Below are positions 43,740 to 54,364 of a stretch of 64,000 nt of DNA, piece after piece. How positions within the stretch are numbered: the first letter of the stretch is position 1; the number at the start of each line of letters is the position of its first letter. A program made the translations under genes and the position numbers. The stretch spans positions 83,827,049 through 83,891,048 of the forward strand of contig CM053156.1 of the NCBI GenBank assembly GCA_028571685.1, written 5' to 3'. Origin of the DNA: Heterohyrax brucei (Eukaryota; Chordata; Mammalia; Hyracoidea; Procaviidae). Below the pieces are notes generated by a model, which had not been told where the DNA came from, did not search any database, and saw nothing but the letters and a program-made list of their open reading frames with translations.

Positions 43740-44345
43740 CTGAGAAGCATCATAAGGGACACTGTCTGTAACCTGGAAGCTATGGTTACTCACAAAGTTG
43801 CCAGCACATCTCTTCTTCCACTGGGTGATTTTTATGGAAAACAAGATCAACTGCAACCACTTACGTCAATTGTACCTGCTGTGGAAAGAGTATTCACAAT
43901 CCATGTAGTCCACAAGACTACCCTCACAATTTCCAGGGACAGTGGGTACCCAGAACCATCCTCAGGTTCAGTGAGTTGTTAAAAGAGCTCAAAGAAGTCA
44001 CCAAAAACTGTTATACTCAGTGATGGTTTACTACAGCTAAAGGGTACAGCTTAAAACTAGCAATATGTAGTATCACCATCCAGGCTTGGTGTCCAAGACT
44101 ATTATTAAGGCTCAGTCAAGTAAATCTCTACCATGTGAATCAGCCCACATGGCTGACATCAATATCCAGCCCCTCAGAGGTCAGTTTGTACCAGGCCACC
44201 CAGAGCCTCTGTCCTGAATCATATTGTTACCCTCTGGTTTAATCCAACTTTTCCATCCTAAATTGTACTATAATTCTGACTGGCCCAAGACCCCTAGGCA
44301 AGCAGACACTCCCATCAGGCATGACATTCCAAAGGTTTAGGTACT
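43740..44345 (-). mobile_element. Possible ERV LTR
   Basis: 'actcagtgatggtttactac' with 'agctaaagggtacagctta' resembles a reversed ERV1-type LTR around its poly-A region. Boundaries and family are uncertain. Confidence 0.4.
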
Positions 44346-44356
44346 GTCTCCCAGAT

Positions 44357-44535
44357 CTGTTAGGTGCCATCGAGTTGACTCTGAATCATACGAACCCAAC
44401 ACACAACAGAACAAAACAACTGCCTGGTCCTGCACCTCCCCACAGTCATTGCTGTGTTTGGGCCCACTCTTATAGCCGCTGCATCAATCGATCTCACTGA
44501 AGGTCTTCCTCTTTTTTGCTGACCCTCTGCTTTAT
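44357..44535 (-). mobile_element. RTE LINE, 3' end
   Basis: Reversed, with its own tail at the left ('tgttaggtgccatcgagttg') to 'tcttttttgctgaccctctg'. Confidence 0.85.
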
Positions 44536-44544
44536 TAATTGTGA

Positions 44545-45053
44545 AGATCTGCTGCAAATGACCTCTTTAAAGTGTTGAAAAGTAAAGATGTCAACTTGAA
44601 GACTAAGGTGTACCTGACCCAAGCCATGGTATTTTCAGTCACATCGTATGCACATGAAAGCTGGAAAATGAATAAGACAGAAGAATTCATGTCTTTGAAT
44701 TATGGTGTTGGACAAGAGTAGTGAATGTACCATAGATTGTCAAAAGAACAAACAGATCTGTTCTGGAAAAAGGAAGACCAGAGTGCTCCTTGGAAGCAAA
44801 GATGGAGACAGTGTGTCTTACATACTTTGGACATGTTGTCAGGAGGGATCAGTCCCTGGAGAAACACATCATCCTTGGTGAAGTAGAGGGTCGGCTAAAA
44901 ATAGGAATACCCTCAACAAGATGGATTGACACAGTGTCTGCAACAATGGGCTTAAGCATAAAAATACTTATGGGCATGGCACGGGACCAGACAGTATTTT
45001 GGGTCACTATGAGTTGGAACCAACTCGATGGCACCTCACAACAGCTGCTTTAT
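44545..45053 (+). mobile_element. RTE LINE, 3' 500 bp
   Basis: Forward coding remnant 'ctgctgcaaatgacctcttt' to the tail 'ggcacctcacaacagc'. The 83 codons 44790-45038 cover the polymerase C-terminal region. Back-to-back with the reversed RTE end but with separate tails, so probably two insertions. Confidence 0.88.
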
Positions 45054-45424
45054 CAAGAGATTAGTCTATCATATCAACTCCGAAGTAAGACAAAGTCTCA
45101 TCCTCCCACTTCTGAGGGGCGTTCTGAGTGTAATTACTCCAACACAGCTAATAACAACATACTGGTTATTATCATTGTCTGAACACTTTAGTGTTCAGAA
45201 TGTTTAGGAACTTGCCCAATCTCACAAAGAAAAACCAGGCCTTTGGACTCCAGATGAGGATTCTTTCAAATATTTTCCTCTTCCTTGTTCAACGTAACAG
45301 CAAAATTTAAATGAAAAATGAAAAAGAACCATATTTCTTAAAATGCCAAAATGCCAAATCATGGATAAGACAACAGCCGCTATTTTATTATTCTATTGTT
45401 CTCCATAAGTAGTAGCCACGACAG
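45054..45424. other. Unassigned sequence
   Basis: Nothing recognised. Confidence 0.4.
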
Positions 45425-45562
45425 TGGCCTCAAAAGCAGCAACAACCAAGAAAATGGTGCAGGACTGGGCACCGTTTGTTCTGTTTTATGTAGCCAAGCC
45501 AGTTATGTAAGGTGACCCTAAATCAGAACCGGCTCGTCAGCAAGTAACAAGAACAACACTTT
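45425..45562 (+). mobile_element. RTE LINE, 3' end, diverged
   Basis: 'ggtgcaggactgggcaccgt' to 'aagtaacaagaacaaca', with a ~20-bp interruption around 'gccaagccagtta' that resembles the 'cacttggct' tail module. Confidence 0.7.
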
Positions 45563-45589
45563 ATTGCTGTTATTTTGTTGTAAACTACA

Positions 45590-45768
45590 TTCTCTGCTTA
45601 ATTTATGCCAGGTTCTATGAAGTTTTTGCATACAGGACCATTTTTAATGCTAAACTCACTTGTACAAATATCATCCTCCTATGAGGAACATTAGCTCAGA
45701 GAGGCTGAGCAATTTGCCAAAATCATTCAACAAGTAAATGCCAGAGCTGTAGTTTAAACTTGGGTCTG
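45590..45768 (-). mobile_element. MIR
   Basis: Reversed: 'tagctcagagaggctgagca', 'gtaaatgccagagctgtagt'. Confidence 0.75.
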
Positions 45769-46525
45769 TTGCTGTTGTCAGGTGTTGTTAAGCTAATTCC
45801 TACTCATACAAAGTCTGACAATTAAGTCTACAAACTTAATTGTTCTAAATGTTACATACCTCATTGCTGAATATCACTATGGTCACCTTTGAGGTCTTCC
45901 CCTTGGGAAGCTATGCACTGATGCCAGTGCCTGGTCCACCCTTCAAAGCAATTTTGGAACTCTTTCTGGAATGGCCATTGTACACAGTGGTATGGTGGCA
46001 CACTTAATTGTCTAGTTGTCTGTGAGTGGGTTTTAGCCAGTAAACAAATACCTGTACTGGAAAACCCTTACCACTTATCTGATCTGGCCCCCAGTGACTT
46101 TTGTCTTTACCTAAAGATAAAGGAAATATTGCAAGGAAGACATTTTCATGACATTCAGGACATTGAGGGTAATACAACGACAGCTCTGATGGCCATTCCA
46201 GAAAAAGAGTTCCAAAATTGAAGGGCGGGTTAGGTGCTGGCATCAATGCATAGCTTCCCAAGGGGAGTCCTTCAAAGGTGACCATAGTGATAGTCCACGA
46301 TGAGGTATGTAGCACTTTTTCTAGGATGAATACATGAACTTAACCGGTAGTCTGGGTAGCTACCCATGTGGCAGAGGAGAACTGTCCCATAGGGTTTTCT
46401 AGGTTGTAATCTTTAAAGAAGTAGATCTCTAGATCTTTCTCCCTCAGAGCTGCTGAGTGGCGTGGAACCACCAACTTTTGGTTTGGCAGCACAGCCGCTA
46501 ATCACTTGCACCATCAGGGCTCCTT
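45769..46525 (-). mobile_element. AfroSINE (long type), split by mariner
   Basis: Tail part 45769-45808 ('tgttaagctaattcctactc') and body 46357-46525 ('gtagatctctagatctttct', 'gcaccatcagggctcctta') flank the mariner. Confidence 0.88.
45809..46356 (+). mobile_element. Fold-back mariner, non-autonomous
   Basis: Exact TA duplication at 45807-45808 and 46357-46358. The left ~190 bp is an inverted repeat of the right end. The centre holds transposase C-terminal remnants in plus orientation, with 'LAPSDFCLYLKIK' near the third catalytic Asp, then a frameshift. Confidence 0.9.
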
Positions 46526-46589
46526 ACACATGTCACCCTAACTACAGCACCTGGGGGTCAACATCCTGATGTATCATCACACGCTCTGC

Positions 46590-47640
46590 GTTTCTCTGCC
46601 CTCTCTCCCCTGTCAAAATGACCAGCTTCTCAAGCAGAGCCACAAAAGAGTGCCCCTGCTAGAATAGGAGAAAACTGTGGAACAGAACCTCAAGTTTCTA
46701 AAGAAATAATTTAAAAATACTACTGCCCTGGTTGAGGTTAGAGGACTCCCCTAGACTACTACCCTGAGATAACCTTCAAACTTGAGCCGAAACTAATCTG
46801 CAAGGTCACCTTATAGCTCAACAGCAAATTGACACAAAAAATAATGAGTTATCACCTGTAAGTGTTGTTGGAGAAAACAAGTCTCAGACTCTTGCTGCCT
46901 GTCACTAGGAAGCTGATGTTCAGAGACAGGGATTACATTTTTAAAAGCACTTTATTCAGATCGCTGGCAACCTGAGGAGATGATAGGTTAGTACCCTAAA
47001 AACCATCTTAACATCTCAGTTAAGGTTGGCAAGTTTTATGGAAGTGTTTAGGGAAGGAAAGGGGGTCAGGTGAGGAGTGCAGGCATGCAGGTGTTCAGGG
47101 GAGGTGACAGTGGTGAAGAAGTACAGTTCCTTTGTTTTAAGATGAGTTGTGCTTGACATTTAAGGATGGTTGCTTATGTGAACAGTGGGCTGAAAGTTGG
47201 CATTACTCTGCTCAGTTATCAGTCAAGAATAGCCTGGAAAACAAACTCAAAATCTTTGTGAGTACTGGTCAGAAGGGAGTGTTATAATGTTCTTTATGTG
47301 TCAGAATTCCTGTGAGAGAAAGGGGGTTTAGTGTTAAGAAAGAAACTAGCTAAACATTTTTTTACAACTATTAACCCTACCATAAGCACTGTGCACTTTT
47401 AAAAAATCACTCATATGGGACCAAAATATCAATAACTTTAAAGCGAAGATGTGCCTATAAAGGGCCAGGGAAACAGAACAACCAGAACAGGAAAAATGAG
47501 AGTGGTCATGCATCATGAAGAATGCAACCAATGTCACCGAGCAACTTCTGTAGAAATTGCTGACGGGGGATCTAAAGTGCTGTGTAAACCTTCATCAAAA
47601 ACACGATAAAATATTACTTTAAAAAAAAATGACCATCACC
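46590..47640 (+). mobile_element. Elephant-type L1 3' UTR, split by an LTR
   Basis: Left part 46590-46862 ('taccctgagataaccttcaa') and right part 47383-47640 ('ctcatatgggaccaaaatat', 'gctgtgtaaaccttcatcaa', A-rich end) are collinear with 7800-8215. Confidence 0.82.
46863..47382 (-). mobile_element. Solo LTR, ERV family unknown
   Basis: 520 bp with TG...CA ends, flanked by 'taag' at 46859-46862 and 47383-47386. A reversed poly-A signal 'tttatt' lies near 46950, about 85 bp from the 3' end. No internal retroviral sequence. Confidence 0.65.
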
Positions 47641-48807
47641 TTCACGAAATTTCCTTGAGCCACATCTGCCTAGGCTCTGTTTAACATCTTAGAGCACAAA
47701 CATCTCATTTCCCTGATGAGAAGCGGAATTGAGATGCAGGTGTTAGAATGAAGGATTCAGAGTGCTAAGAGCCTTCTTTTGGAACCTGGTGTCCCCTACT
47801 CAATACAGAGTAATTGCCTTGCTTACATCCTCATAAAGAAATGGAAAACATTGAATGAAATTGCCCAAGAACCCCACACTGTATAAACTATTTCGCTCAT
47901 GTTGTTATGACTGGGAATTGTACCCTTTAATCACTGAAGTCTCCAACCTCTGTTTTGTGCACAGCTCAGTTTGATATCTTAGATCTCCTGAGCGTCTTTA
48001 CACCACTGAATCTGTTACTCATTTGTAATATGATATTTAAATACCCTCTGTTTGATTTTTCTACTAATCTTATCTGAACCTCCTCTCTTAAACTATCACC
48101 TTTGTGTTTCTTAAATCCCACACAAGCCTAATGGGAAGAATTTAAATTCCCATCATTTCATTGAGAAACAGTGTCTCTTTCAAACTCTTAAATTTAGTGA
48201 GGGAATTCAACACAGAAAATCCTAAGCGTGGTCCTTCTCTCCAAAGTTGAAAACAATGGAATTTACTTCATTAATATTTAATATTTACTCTGCACCAGCC
48301 AAATGTGTGATTATGCACTAACTTTTGCTGTTAGATGACGTAAACCCCTGCCTGTTTCCAATCTAATAAGATTATGATCAGATTTTCTTCCATGTCAATT
48401 TCGTTCCATTCTTGGCACCTGGTCTGGTACTAGCTCCAAGATCTATTCTCCGGGGCAAAATTCTTTTCTCCTGGACAAAAAGGAAAAAAAAATTTGAAAG
48501 ACAAGTGAGAAAATGAAAGAGATGCTGTGATATAAGGTACAGAGAAAGAATCATATGAACTTTCTAAAATAATTTCTTTTTGTAAGTTAAATGGTTTTCA
48601 TCTTATCACAGTGAAAGCTGTAAGAGCTGGAACTCCAAAGAGTTGCCTTGTTTTTCCAGGTCTTGCAAGTTTTCTGCCTCTGATGGGTCCCAGTCTCACC
48701 AATTCTCTTTTTACTGGAAAAAATCTTTGAGTTTTTCTTCTCTGATACGTTTCCATCTTATACAGTCCGCAGCTTTTGCAGGTAAATGAACTTTAATTTA
48801 AAATCCT
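47641..48807. other. Repeat-poor, unassigned
   Basis: Over 1.1 kb without a recognised element and without a frame of interest. Confidence 0.45.
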
Positions 48808-48978
48808 GGACCAGACACCCTTTTGACATAACGGTTAAGTGTTACAGCTGCTAACCAGAGGGTCAGCAGTTCAAATCTGCCAGGTGCTCCTTGGAAACTT
48901 TATGGGGCAGTTCTACTCTGTCTATAGGGTTGCTATGAGTCAGAATCAACTTGACAACAGTGGGTTTGGTTTTTGGTG
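48808..48978 (+). mobile_element. AfroSINE (short type)
   Basis: Forward: 'gctaaccagagggtcagcag', 'gggttgctatgagtcagaat', tail 'gggtttggtttttggtgg'. Confidence 0.93.
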
Positions 48979-49539
48979 GGTAGTTTTTAGACCAGTAGTC
49001 TTTCTTACCCGTGCTGGTATTTCTTCACTCGCTCGCCTTGGGGACTCTCGTCTCCTCTCCAGCAGGGTTCACAGGGAAGACGTGAGTGCTATTAACTCTG
49101 TCCATCTATCTTTGCAACCTAAAGGCAAACATTTACTTGCCTGTGGTTATTTTTTCCTCTGATGTCCCCAGAGCATGGCCACCCTCTCTCCGTCCCTGTC
49201 CCTTGTGCCTCAGGACAGCCCATGGACAACCCCAGTGGTCCATGCCCTCCCAGGTAGTCCAGGCACAGCCGACGGCATTCCCAGTCCAGAGATGCACTGT
49301 GCCGCCCACCAGGAAGCAACCTGCATTAGAGTCAGCCTGGTGCACTCAGGTGTGAAGCAGTCAATTTGTGTTTCCATTTGTTCACTTTTATTAAATCCTT
49401 CTCATTTCTGAAAGGCCTGGGTAGAAACTATTTTTGGTTTTCAGTGCTGGGGAATATCAGAGTTGTGAAAAATTCAAGCATTATCCTTTAACTGCTCCCT
49501 CTCTTTAACTGAGAAACAAAAGCCTGAGCCAGAATCATT
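48979..49539. other. Unassigned, GC-richer
   Basis: 49145-49252 has an acceptor-like pyrimidine run plus 'ccccag' before 'agcatggcc' and a donor-like 'cccaggtagt' about 80 bp on. I do not recognise the encoded peptide, so this is at best a weak exon candidate. Confidence 0.35.
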
Positions 49540-49612
49540 CTTTTCTCTCCATCCCTCCCTCCCTTTCTCCCCTCTCTCCCTCCCTCCCTCCCTCCTTCCT
49601 ATCTCTCCCCTT
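49540..49612. repeat. (CCCT)n-rich pyrimidine tract
   Basis: Mirror-symmetric C/T tract of tetranucleotide units. Confidence 0.9.
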
Positions 49613-49719
49613 GATCCATTCCTTTCACTCTATAAACACTTTTCCAGCCACTCATCTGTCCAAGGCAGAGTTCCCCGGACACAGCTGTGTCCAAGGCAGA
49701 ACATCTGCTGCTGTCAAAG

Positions 49720-50110
49720 GATTTAAATTCCAGTGAAAGAGGTGGACACTGAGCAATCAATTACGTGTGTATTTACAACTGTGATAAAAGCCACCGGAAA
49801 GGTCAAGATGATATGGGAACATATAACAAAGTGATCTGACCCTTTCTGGGGGGTCAGGGGATGCCTCTCAGAGCACACGGTCCTCAATTGGCCTACGGAG
49901 ATGGACTGGGAGCAGAGCGTTCCAGGTGGAAAGTTCCTGGTGTGGAACTCTGAGGTGGGCAGGGTCATGCCCTTCTGGGAAACTGGAACAGACACAGGAA
50001 CATAGCATGACTGGACAGCTGAGGCCAAAGGGCTAGGCCAGAAGGCAATAGCTAAGTGCCATCTTACAGATTGTACATTGTGGCCCAGGGACAACAAGAA
50101 ATCACCTAAA
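49720..50110. repeat. Old mammal-wide repeat, unassigned
   Basis: 'ggtggacactgagcaatcaa', 'agcagagcgttccaggtgga' and 'gaggccaaagggctaggcc' match a very common old mammalian repeat type. A 165-codon antisense frame (49723-50220) is a by-product and has no known domain. Confidence 0.5.
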
Positions 50111-50224
50111 AGTCTTAAAAAGAAATACTTAAGTAGCCATAGGGCAATCATTGCAATGCATTTACCATAGTAAAGAAACTGAAAAGTCTCCATGCCTGAC
50201 ATTACCGAAAAAAACAACAAAACA

Positions 50225-50950
50225 ATACTTTTGCCTTTATGACTAGCCTATTGCTAAGAGAGTCTTCTGCACCCCATTTTGGTGAGTGGTGTCTAGTGTC
50301 TTAAAAGCTAGCAAGTTGCCATCTGAGGTACCCAAACTGGTCCCATTTCAGCTGGAACAAACGATCACCAAGGACAACAATGACATGGGGGAAGGAGAAC
50401 TCAGAAGACAGGAAGACACACATGAATGGGTGACTACATCAACATGTGACCAGAAGAACCAGATGGTGCCCGGCCACCACCAATGATAGCCATGATGAGC
50501 CTCACAGTGTAGAGTCCCAGTGACAACATGAGAGACAAAAAGGGGGGTGCACCCTGAGAGCGCCACTAAGAGACCATAACTGATGGTGCTAAGGCCCTGG
50601 AAGTGTGGTCCCTAGACCTGATGCTGCCCCTGATCATAAATCGTTACTGAGGTCAACTCTTCGGACAGGAATGGATTGGACTCGGGGACACAGAGTGACC
50701 ATATCGTGTGTGCACTTTATAGTTCTATGCATTTATAGGATGTTGTCCTGCTGGCCCCTTGCTAGAGGGGAGTGGAGAGGGTGGACAGGAGGGGACAGGA
50801 GATTGTTGAGAGGATATGACATGTACAGGGCAGGAGGGAGGAGTGTACTGTCACTGGGCAGGGAGAGCAGAAGGAGATGCAGATAGGTGGACATGTAAAC
50901 TTAGACTGGATTGTATACTTTCACTCATTCACAATAAAAAATAAATAAAA
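50225..50950 (+). mobile_element. Elephant-type L1 3' UTR
   Basis: 'ggtgagtggtgtctagtgtc', 'actacatcaacatgtgacca', 'ggtgcccggccaccaccaat', 'gtatactttcactcattcac' and an A-rich end. Confidence 0.85.
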
Positions 50951-50951
50951 A

Positions 50952-51103
50952 ACCTTTTACCTTTAAGTCAATTCTGACTCACACAACCCTACAAGACAGA
51001 GTAGAACCATCCCATCTGGTTTCCAAGGAGCCGCTGGAGGATTCAAAGTGACAAACTTTGGTTATCATCTGAGTCTTTATCACTGTGCCAACAGGTTCTG
51101 ATA
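50952..51103 (-). mobile_element. AfroSINE (short type)
   Basis: Reversed: 'tcaattctgactcacacaac', 'ggtttccaaggagccgctgg', at the L1 poly-A end. Confidence 0.87.
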
Positions 51104-51145
51104 GTATTAGGGTCTGTAAAGTAAGGTACAGTCCTATGGCTTTAG

Positions 51146-51780
51146 CATCATTTTGTTACTGGAAAAACCCCAGAGTTTATGCCCCCTGCACAAGCCAATC
51201 TCCAAGACAGGAGGTTTGGGTGAATTAATCAAAGGTTTTATTTGTGTGCCAGCTCTACAAGGTGACCGAGGGGATATTTCCACCAAAGTTGCCCATCTCT
51301 GGCCAGACCAGAGGGGTTTATAAAGGGAAGCTACATGCAGGCACGAGAGTGAGAGAAACACTAGGAAATGCGGCAGCAGTGGTTGACAAGATAGTCTGTG
51401 TTTCAAAGTCTGTGTGTTTCAGGGTCTTCCTTTTGAGTCCTTACCAAGGCTGGAGGTCCAAAGCCTGGTGTTGTCTGGTCCAGTTTAGCGATCTGAAAAA
51501 AAGCCTCAAGTTATCAGACCTACTTTGACTGTTCCGTTGTTCTTTTCCCAGGGCAGTTCTAAGACACACATGTAAAGCAGACCACTGTTACAAGAGAGAG
51601 GGATGTTATCTACTTAAGATGGAGTCCCGATGCTGATGTCACATTTCTCATGGGGGCTGGGGTGACGGCACGGAAACACAGCTCCTCAGGCCCCTGGCCT
51701 CCATTTCGCCGTGTTAGAAAAACTGTGCATTTCAGGCCTCTGGCTTCAATGTGATGTTAACATGTCAGCATCCTTCTTAC
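51146..51780 (-). mobile_element. Probable ERV LTR, reversed
   Basis: Begins 'tgttactggaaaaacccc' and ends near 'ccttcttaca'. A reversed poly-A signal 'ttttattt' lies at ~51238. No clean target duplication found. Confidence 0.5.
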
Positions 51781-51889
51781 ATCATAGGACTATACGTTAT
51801 TGAAAATCATGCTGTAGAAGAATATTCATTGGTTTAGATAAATGTTAACATACCATTTGAAGTGAACAAAAAACAGACTATAAAATAAT

Positions 51890-52263
51890 ATGTGGAAGAA
51901 GTATAGCCAGAATATTCCTTACAAGCAAGGATGGTGAGACTAGCTAGCTAGCCATTCCCACGGAGTCTATTGTTATTCATAGCAGCCCTTTACTATGTCA
52001 AGTCGGATCTGACTCCACGGCACTTGGCTTACCTCTTTTGGACATGCTGTCAAGAGGGACCAGTCCCTAGAGAAGGTTTTACTTGATAAAGTAGAGGGTC
52101 AGCAAAAAAGAGAAAGATCCTCGACAAGATAGACGACAAGATAGACGAACACAGCAACAATTGTGGGCATGGCACCAGACTGGGCAGTGTTTAGTTTTGT
52201 GGCACATAGGCATGCTATGTGTTGGAACTGACTCAATGACACCTAGCAACAACAACAACAAAA
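51890..52263 (+). mobile_element. RTE LINE, 3' part with two small inserts
   Basis: 'gtggaagaagtatagccaga' to the tail 'cacctagcaacaacaacaac'. Between 'gagacta' and 'ttacctcttttgg' it carries ~53 nt of foreign DNA and then a 29-nt tail insertion. Confidence 0.85.
52000..52028 (+). mobile_element. 29-nt AfroSINE-tail insertion in RTE
   Basis: 'aagtcggatctgactcc' plus 'acggcacttggc'. Other RTE copies in the window (10128, 44813) read 'tgtcttacatac' uninterrupted at this site. Confidence 0.72.
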
Positions 52264-52620
52264 TAGCATACCTAATATAATCCCATTTATATAAAGTAAA
52301 AAATGAAGAGAGAAAGACACAGATAAGTCGAAGTCCAGAGGGGACCGAACAATATCTTGCTAGTATCTGTCTTTAAGGAGTGGGATCATGGATGTATCAA
52401 CCCGTCATGGTATCTCAGTCGTCCAAATTTTCTTCAATGGATTCTGTGGTGGAATTGCTTAATACTGATTGTTTAAAAGCATGTGTCAAAGTGTATTGTT
52501 CAATGTCCATTGAACAAATTCAAGATATTCAAAGAGGAAAATTAAAAGTGTGTGTGTAGGTACATGCAGAAGTAGTTTAACTTTAAAGTTCATGAAGGTT
52601 TATAAATATAGCAGCATTAA
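52264..52620. other. Unassigned sequence
   Basis: Nothing recognised. Confidence 0.4.
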
Positions 52621-52850
52621 AAACAAATGTTGTCACGAAATCTATTCTGATTGAGAACCCCATATAGAACCAAAAAACCAAACCTGTTGCCATAGTGTCA
52701 ATTCTGACCTATGGCAATCCCATAAAACCCTAAAACTGTCCCCATAAGGGTTTCCAGGAAGTTCCTGGTGGATTCAAACTGCTAACCTTTTGGTTAGCAA
52801 CTGAATACTTAAGCACTGCGCCATCAGGGCCCCATATAAGACAGCTTAAG
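52621..52850 (-). mobile_element. AfroSINE fragment, host of the next entry
   Basis: 'aaatctattctgattgagaa' is a diverged SINE 3' block, resuming after 52830. Confidence 0.6.
52667..52829 (-). mobile_element. AfroSINE (short type) with TSD
   Basis: Reversed, flanked by 'ccccatata' at 52658-52666 and 52830-52838. Tail 'ggtttggttttttggtt' on the minus strand. Confidence 0.9.
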
Positions 52851-53020
52851 TCCATAAGATTTTAAATGCCTCTTCATTATGATGCACACATACTGTGTAG
52901 ATTCTGACGAAAAGACAAAAGGAGATTGTTGAAAAAAATATAAATTCTAGGTTGAGAACTTGAGTTTCTCACAGTGACAGTGATCATAATGGCTCCTTGT
53001 ATTAAACAGCGCTTACTAGG

Positions 53021-53070
53021 GTAGCCATGAGTCGGATCCCACTTGACGGCACTTGGCTGGCGGCTTGGCT
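53021..53070 (+). mobile_element. Ultrashort AfroSINE-tail copy
   Basis: 'gtagccatgagtcggatccc' plus the extended tail 'cggcacttggctggcggct'. 50 nt, no SINE body. Confidence 0.78.
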
Positions 53071-53427
53071 ACGAATGCAAGTTCAAATTCTTTCATGTTT
53101 ATTATCCCAAATGCCTTCTGCCAAGTGCAAACACCTTAGGATCCCAGAGTTGCATTCTCCTCTTGCTCCTTCATTAAAGAAGCGTGTAAATGAGGTCTGA
53201 CAATTAAGTCCACAAACTGAACTGTTCTAAGTGCTACATACCTCACTGCTGAGTGTCACTGCCTTCTAAGTGCTCCCCTTCCCACCTATGCACTGGTGCC
53301 AGCATCTAGTCCACGCTTCAGGCAATTTTGGAACTCTTTCTGGAATGGCCATTGTACACGGTGGCACAGTGACAAGTTTGTGAACTTAACTGTCTAGTTG
53401 TCTGTGAAGGAGTTTTTAACCAGTGTC

Positions 53428-53880
53428 ATGGATTGAATTGTGTCCCCCCAAAAATGTATGTGTTGATTTGATTTGGCTATGAGTCCTAATATGGTGCCCT
53501 TCTCCCCATGTGTTGTGAATCCTGCCTCTGTGGGATTGATGATGGAGAATGGGCAACAGTTGTGTTAGTGAGGCAGGTCTCAAGCTACAAGCTTGTGGGT
53601 TATAAGAGAGAGAAGTGAGGCGAGGAAGCTGGGAACCTCATACTACCAAGAGAGAAGCACTGAGAGCAGAGCATGTTCTTTGGACTCAAGGTTCCTGTGT
53701 CAAGATGCTCTCTCTGGATTTGGACTTATCCTACCAGACTGTGATGATTTCTCATATGGAATGGACTTGTAACTTGTTAATGGATTTGTGGCTTACCAGA
53801 CTGTAACAATAAAAGCTTCTCCTTGTGAAGACATCCACTCATAGTATTTTCTGTTAGGGCAGTACCAGCTGCCTAAGATG
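53428..53880 (+). mobile_element. MaLR-like LTR inside mariner
   Basis: 'tcatggattgaattgtgtcc' to 'cagtaccagctgcctaaga', with the poly-A signal 'aataaaa' near 53807. The mariner sequence 'ccagt' is present on both sides. Confidence 0.85.
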
Positions 53881-54150
53881 GCCAGTAAACAAATAACTAT
53901 ATTGGAACACCCTCCCTACTCAGCTGATTTGGTCCCCAATGACTTTTTTCTTTACCCAAAGATAAAGGAAATATTGAAAAGAAAACATTTTGATGACATT
54001 CAGGACATCGAGAGTAATACGACGAAAACTCTGATGACCATTCCGGAAGAAGAGTTCCAAAATTGCTTTGAAGGGTGGACTAAGCACTATCGGTGCACAG
54101 CTTCCCAAGGGGAGAGCTCTGAAGGTGAACATAGTGAGATTCAGCAATGA
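53878..54150 (+). pseudogene. Mariner transposase C-terminal fragment
   Basis: A 90-codon frame holding the end of a mariner DD34D transposase. The conserved 'EHPPYSADLVPNDFFLYPK' includes the third catalytic Asp (residue 22 of this frame). It then reads 'EFQNCFEGWTKHYRCTASQG' and stops at the usual position near the right end. The N-terminal DNA-binding region and the first two catalytic Asp residues are absent, replaced by the inverted arm. It is non-functional and depended on a full-length relative for movement. Confidence 0.88.
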
Positions 54151-54364
54151 GGTATGTAGCTCTTGTTCTAGGATGAGTTCGTGAACTTAATTGGCAGTCC
54201 TCATATATGTGCTTCAGAGAAAATTTCATCTTCAAATATCTAAACAACTGCAACATTTCCATCCATAATTTCTAGGAGTTTCTGTAGGAATGTAGACATT
54301 CCTAAAATCTAGTTTATATGCTAACTTCTTCACTGTTAAAATAAACCCTGTTAACCACAACTCT

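Larger units (their letters stand above)
53191..54203 (+). mobile_element. Fold-back mariner, split by an LTR
   Basis: Terminal repeats 'tgaggtctgacaattaagtc' and the reverse complement of 'ttaattggcagtcctca'. It has the same inverted-arm layout as the 40563 and 45809 elements. TA is preserved on the right (54204-54205). Confidence 0.88.

Noticed and set aside
44357..45053. Twin-primed RTE at 44.4-45.1 kb
   Set aside because: Both the reversed and forward parts carry their own 3' tails, which points to two insertions.
49145..49260. Acceptor-like and donor-like sites around an 80-bp segment starting near 'agcatggcc'
   Set aside because: Such pairs occur often by chance. The peptide is not recognised and no neighbouring exon was found. 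Noted only as a weak candidate.
49723..50220. 165-codon minus-strand open frame, the longest in the window
   Set aside because: It lies antisense to an old mammal-wide repeat and unique flank, with no domain, no good start context and no splice structure.
51146..51780. Clean target-site duplication for this LTR
   Set aside because: TG...CA ends are plausible, but the flanks 'cattt' and 'tcata' do not match, so the boundaries remain uncertain.
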